From assembly GCA_021847385.1 (NCBI GenBank), contig JAJZTV010000097.1:1-7590 (forward strand): a stretch of 7,590 nt of DNA. The letters are read 5' to 3'. Positions 6,102 to 7,590 of the stretch are shown one piece after another. The DNA is from Pseudomonadota bacterium. Its GTDB lineage: Bacteria > Pseudomonadota > Gammaproteobacteria > Burkholderiales > Thiobacillaceae. The notes beneath the pieces were generated by a model, which saw nothing but the letters and a program-made list of their open reading frames with translations, made no database searches and had not been told where the DNA came from. Made by a program: the position numbers and the translations under genes. The first letter of the stretch is position 1. Each line of letters starts with the position of its first letter.

Positions 6102-6371
6102 ATGCAACAAATCCTGCAGTTTTTGAGAGCCAACGGTGAGCGGCTCGACACCGAGATCGCGGCGGGCACAGGCGTCTCGCTGAAAAACGTGCGCCAGCTC
6201 TTGTCGGAATTGTCGGCCAAGGGCGAGGTGATCATGTGCCGCACGACCCGGTACACCAGCGGCAAGCCGGTGGAAGGCATGCTCTGCCGGGCATCGGGCT
6301 ATGTGCCGCCCGCCAGCCCAGGCCGCAAGCCGAAACCGGCGGCGGCTATGCAAAAGCCATCAAGGTCTTGA
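6102..6371 (+). CDS. Small winged-helix DNA-binding protein
   Basis: The product is 89 residues. The start is well supported by aggag 8 nt upstream (6089-6093). Residues 2-10 form a first helix, 15-22 a second, and VSLKNVRQLLSELSAKGEV (25-43) is a typical turn and recognition helix followed by a beta wing (VIMCRTTRY to VEGMLCRAS). This arrangement is common to ArsR- and MarR-like and to small phage/plasmid-type regulators; I cannot name a family or target. The basic tail (SPGRKPKP, 72-79) may add nonspecific or minor-groove DNA contact. Three Cys/Met-rich positions in the wing (MC at 45-46, C62) are not arranged like a known metal sensor. The gene is alone, with its own upstream promoter region, and its last codons overlap the trpD 3' end on the opposite strand. 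Confidence 0.75.
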   Translation: MQQILQFLRANGERLDTEIAAGTGVSLKNVRQLLSELSAKGEVIMCRTTRYTSGKPVEGMLCRASGYVPPASPGRKPKPAAAMQKPSRS

Positions 6372-7356
6372 GTTTGGCCTTGGCCGCGCCCGAGGCGAGT
6401 ACGGCGCGGGCCTGGGCGATACCGGCGGCCAGCGAATCGGCGACGCCGGCGACATAGATCGCGGCGCCGGCGTTGAAGGCGACGATGTCGTGCTCGGGCG
6501 ACTCCAAATCGTCGAAGGCGCGCATGAAGCGCCGCTTGGCCTCGTCGATGTCGGCCACCGCCAGATGCTCCGACGGGCAGTGCATCAAGCCGAAGTCGGC
6601 CGGTTGCACCGCGTATTCCGTGATCTCGCCATTTTTGAGTTCGGCCACGAAACTGACGCCGGCCAGGCTCAACTCGTCCAGACCGTCGGCGGCATGCACC
6701 ACCAGCACATGGCGGCTGCCCAACTCGCGCAGCACTTCGGCCAGCTTACGCACCAGATCGCGATGGAACACGCCGAGCACCTGGTTGGGCGCACCGGCCG
6801 GGTTGGTCATCGGGCCGAGCAGGTTGAACAGGGTGCGCACACCGAGCTCGCGCCGCACCGGCGCGGCATGCTTCATGGCTGAATGATGCTGGGGCGCGAA
6901 CATGAACCCGACACCGACCTCGCGCACGGCCTGGGCGATGCGCTCCGGCGCCAGATCGACCTTGATGCCGAGCGCCTCCAGCACGTCGGCGCTGCCGCAT
7001 TTGGACGAGACCGAACGGCCGCCGTGTTTGGCCACATGCGCCCCCGCCGCCGCCGCGACGAAGGCCGCGGCGGTGGAGATGTTGAAGGTATGGGCACCGT
7101 CGCCGCCGGTGCCGCAGGTATCGACCAGATGCTCGACGCCCGCAAGCGGCACCTTGGTCGACAACTCACGCATCACCTGCGCCGCCGCGGCCAACTCGAT
7201 CACGGTCTCGCCCTTGCAGCGTAGGCCGATGATGGCGCCGGCGATCTGGGCCGGCGTCAGTTCGCCGGTCATCACCGCGCGCATCAGGCCGAGCATCTCG
7301 TCGCGGCCGAGGTCTTCGTGGCCGATCAGTTTGTTGAGTGTTGCGGGGAAATTCAT
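6346..7356 (-). CDS. trpD: Anthranilate phosphoribosyltransferase
   Basis: The product is 336 residues, the family's usual length. TrpD transfers the phosphoribosyl group of PRPP to anthranilate (EC 2.4.2.18), the second committed step of tryptophan synthesis in the cytoplasm. Diagnostic motifs are GTGGD (82-86) and NIST (92-95) for PRPP binding, KHGGRSVSSKCGSAD (110-124), HHSAMKHAAPVRRELGVRT (157-175) for anthranilate/PRPP contacts, LLGPMTNPA (179-187), and DGLDE (224-228), whose Asp227-Glu228 pair binds Mg2+. I chose ATG 7356: AAAGG lies 6 nt upstream, whereas for ATG 7362 it would abut the codon. The open frame upstream to 7449 has unrelated composition. No trpG or trpC lies beside it. A terminator separates it from the upstream gene, so it probably has its own promoter in 7357-7447, though I see no clear -35/-10 and no leader peptide. 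Confidence 0.97.
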   Translation of the reverse strand: MNFPATLNKLIGHEDLGRDEMLGLMRAVMTGELTPAQIAGAIIGLRCKGETVIELAAAAQVMRELSTKVPLAGVEHLVDTCGTGGDGAHTFNISTAAAFVAAAAGAHVAKHGGRSVSSKCGSADVLEALGIKVDLAPERIAQAVREVGVGFMFAPQHHSAMKHAAPVRRELGVRTLFNLLGPMTNPAGAPNQVLGVFHRDLVRKLAEVLRELGSRHVLVVHAADGLDELSLAGVSFVAELKNGEITEYAVQPADFGLMHCPSEHLAVADIDEAKRRFMRAFDDLESPEHDIVAFNAGAAIYVAGVADSLAAGIAQARAVLASGAAKAKLKTLMAFA

Positions 7357-7447
7357 GCGCATCCTTTGAAAATCTTGTCTGCCCTGGCCGTAGCCGTTTT
7401 GGCCGTGCCGCTGCGATTTTCGCCGAATTGCCGGTTTTACGAAACCC

Positions 7448-7476
7448 AAAAAGAATGGCGCCCGCGGGCGCCATTC
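7448..7476 (-). terminator. Intrinsic terminator of the gene at the window end
   Basis: A perfect 10-bp stem (gaatggcgcc at 7453-7462 with ggcgccattc at 7467-7476) closes a cgcg loop. Reading on the minus strand, it is followed by TTTTT (7452-7448) and then GGGTTT. It begins 18 nt after the stop at 7495-7497. It should isolate trpD from the upstream transcription unit. Confidence 0.9.
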
Positions 7477-7494
7477 GAGCTGGAGCGATGGGGA

Positions 7495-7590
7495 TTACTT
7501 CAGCTTTTTCACGCCCATCATGTCGAGCACGTATTTCTCATACAGCGGCTCGGTCGTGCCTTTCTTCATCTTGCGCAGGAAGTACTTCTC
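7495..7590 (-). CDS. C-terminal end of a probable sulfide:quinone oxidoreductase-like protein
   Basis: Only the last 31 codons and the TAA are present. The peptide begins EKYFLRKMKKG, continues TTEPLYEKYVLDMMG and ends VKKLK. A Lys-rich amphipathic C-terminus containing EPxYEK and ending in a short hydrophobic stretch plus KLK resembles, from memory, the membrane-anchoring tail of sulfide:quinone oxidoreductases and related flavoproteins, which pass electrons from sulfide to the quinone pool. With so little sequence this is a resemblance, not an assignment. The frame itself is convincing because it ends just before a strong terminator. Confidence 0.5.
   Translation of the reverse strand, partial: EKYFLRKMKKGTTEPLYEKYVLDMMGVKKLK

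Noticed and set aside
5846..6139. 97-codon plus-strand frame in the intergenic region
   Set aside because: There is no Shine-Dalgarno, its Arg/Pro/Ser composition is shadow-like, and it runs into the winged-helix gene in another frame.
7357..7449. 31-codon N-terminal extension of trpD
   Set aside because: The composition is unrelated to TrpD and runs into the terminator of the upstream gene. AAAGG at correct spacing supports 7356.
1..7590. CRISPR arrays, tRNA or rRNA genes, insertion sequences, phage genes
   Set aside because: I looked for direct repeat arrays, cloverleaf ends, transposase motifs and flanking inverted repeats and saw none. The region reads as ordinary chromosome.

Overview
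The window is GC-rich throughout by eye and tightly packed. Signal peptides, Shine-Dalgarno sites and protein families all look like a Gram-negative proteobacterium. A betaproteobacterium is my best guess (cytochrome-rich, with a PhoX-type phosphatase and a probable sulfide:quinone oxidoreductase end), but no rRNA or other firm taxonomic marker is present.

Layout. Positions 1-1533 (+) hold the C-terminal 510 residues of a DUF839/PhoX-type secreted phosphatase, closed by a clear intrinsic terminator (1559-1584). Convergent to it, 4820 down to 1586 (-) is a compact five-gene operon, in transcription order: a monohaem cytochrome c with an extra C-terminal domain, a TlpA-like periplasmic thioredoxin, a 68-residue DUF4266 lipoprotein ending in GGGGCGCN, a DUF3570 outer-membrane beta-barrel, and a divergent ApbE-family protein. 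Spacing runs from a 4-nt ATGA overlap to 14 nt. A 294-nt divergent intergenic region with several inverted repeats separates it from a TRIC/UPF0126 membrane protein (5115-5729, +). A 372-nt intergenic stretch follows, with a structured dispersed-type repeat and an AT-rich likely promoter. Next come a small winged-helix DNA-binding protein (6102-6371, +) and trpD (7356-6346, -), which overlap tail to tail by 26 bp. The far end holds a terminator (7448-7476) and the last 31 codons of a minus-strand gene whose C-terminus resembles sulfide:quinone oxidoreductases.

How the genes work together. trpD (tryptophan synthesis), the TRIC-like channel and the phosphatase are ordinary solitary genes. The five-gene operon is the interesting part. 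It combines electron transfer (cytochrome c), thiol redox (TlpA), a tiny lipoprotein with a Gly-rich CGC tail, an outer-membrane barrel, and an enzyme of the flavin-transfer family. The architecture suggests that the small lipoprotein is the substrate or product of the system: modified, metal-loaded or kept reduced in the envelope, and working with the barrel. To my knowledge DUF4266, DUF3570, TlpA-like proteins and ApbE recur together in proteobacteria, but I know of no established biochemical function. The ApbE homologue here appears to lack an export signal and the usual metal-binding Asp, so its activity may not be standard flavinylation.
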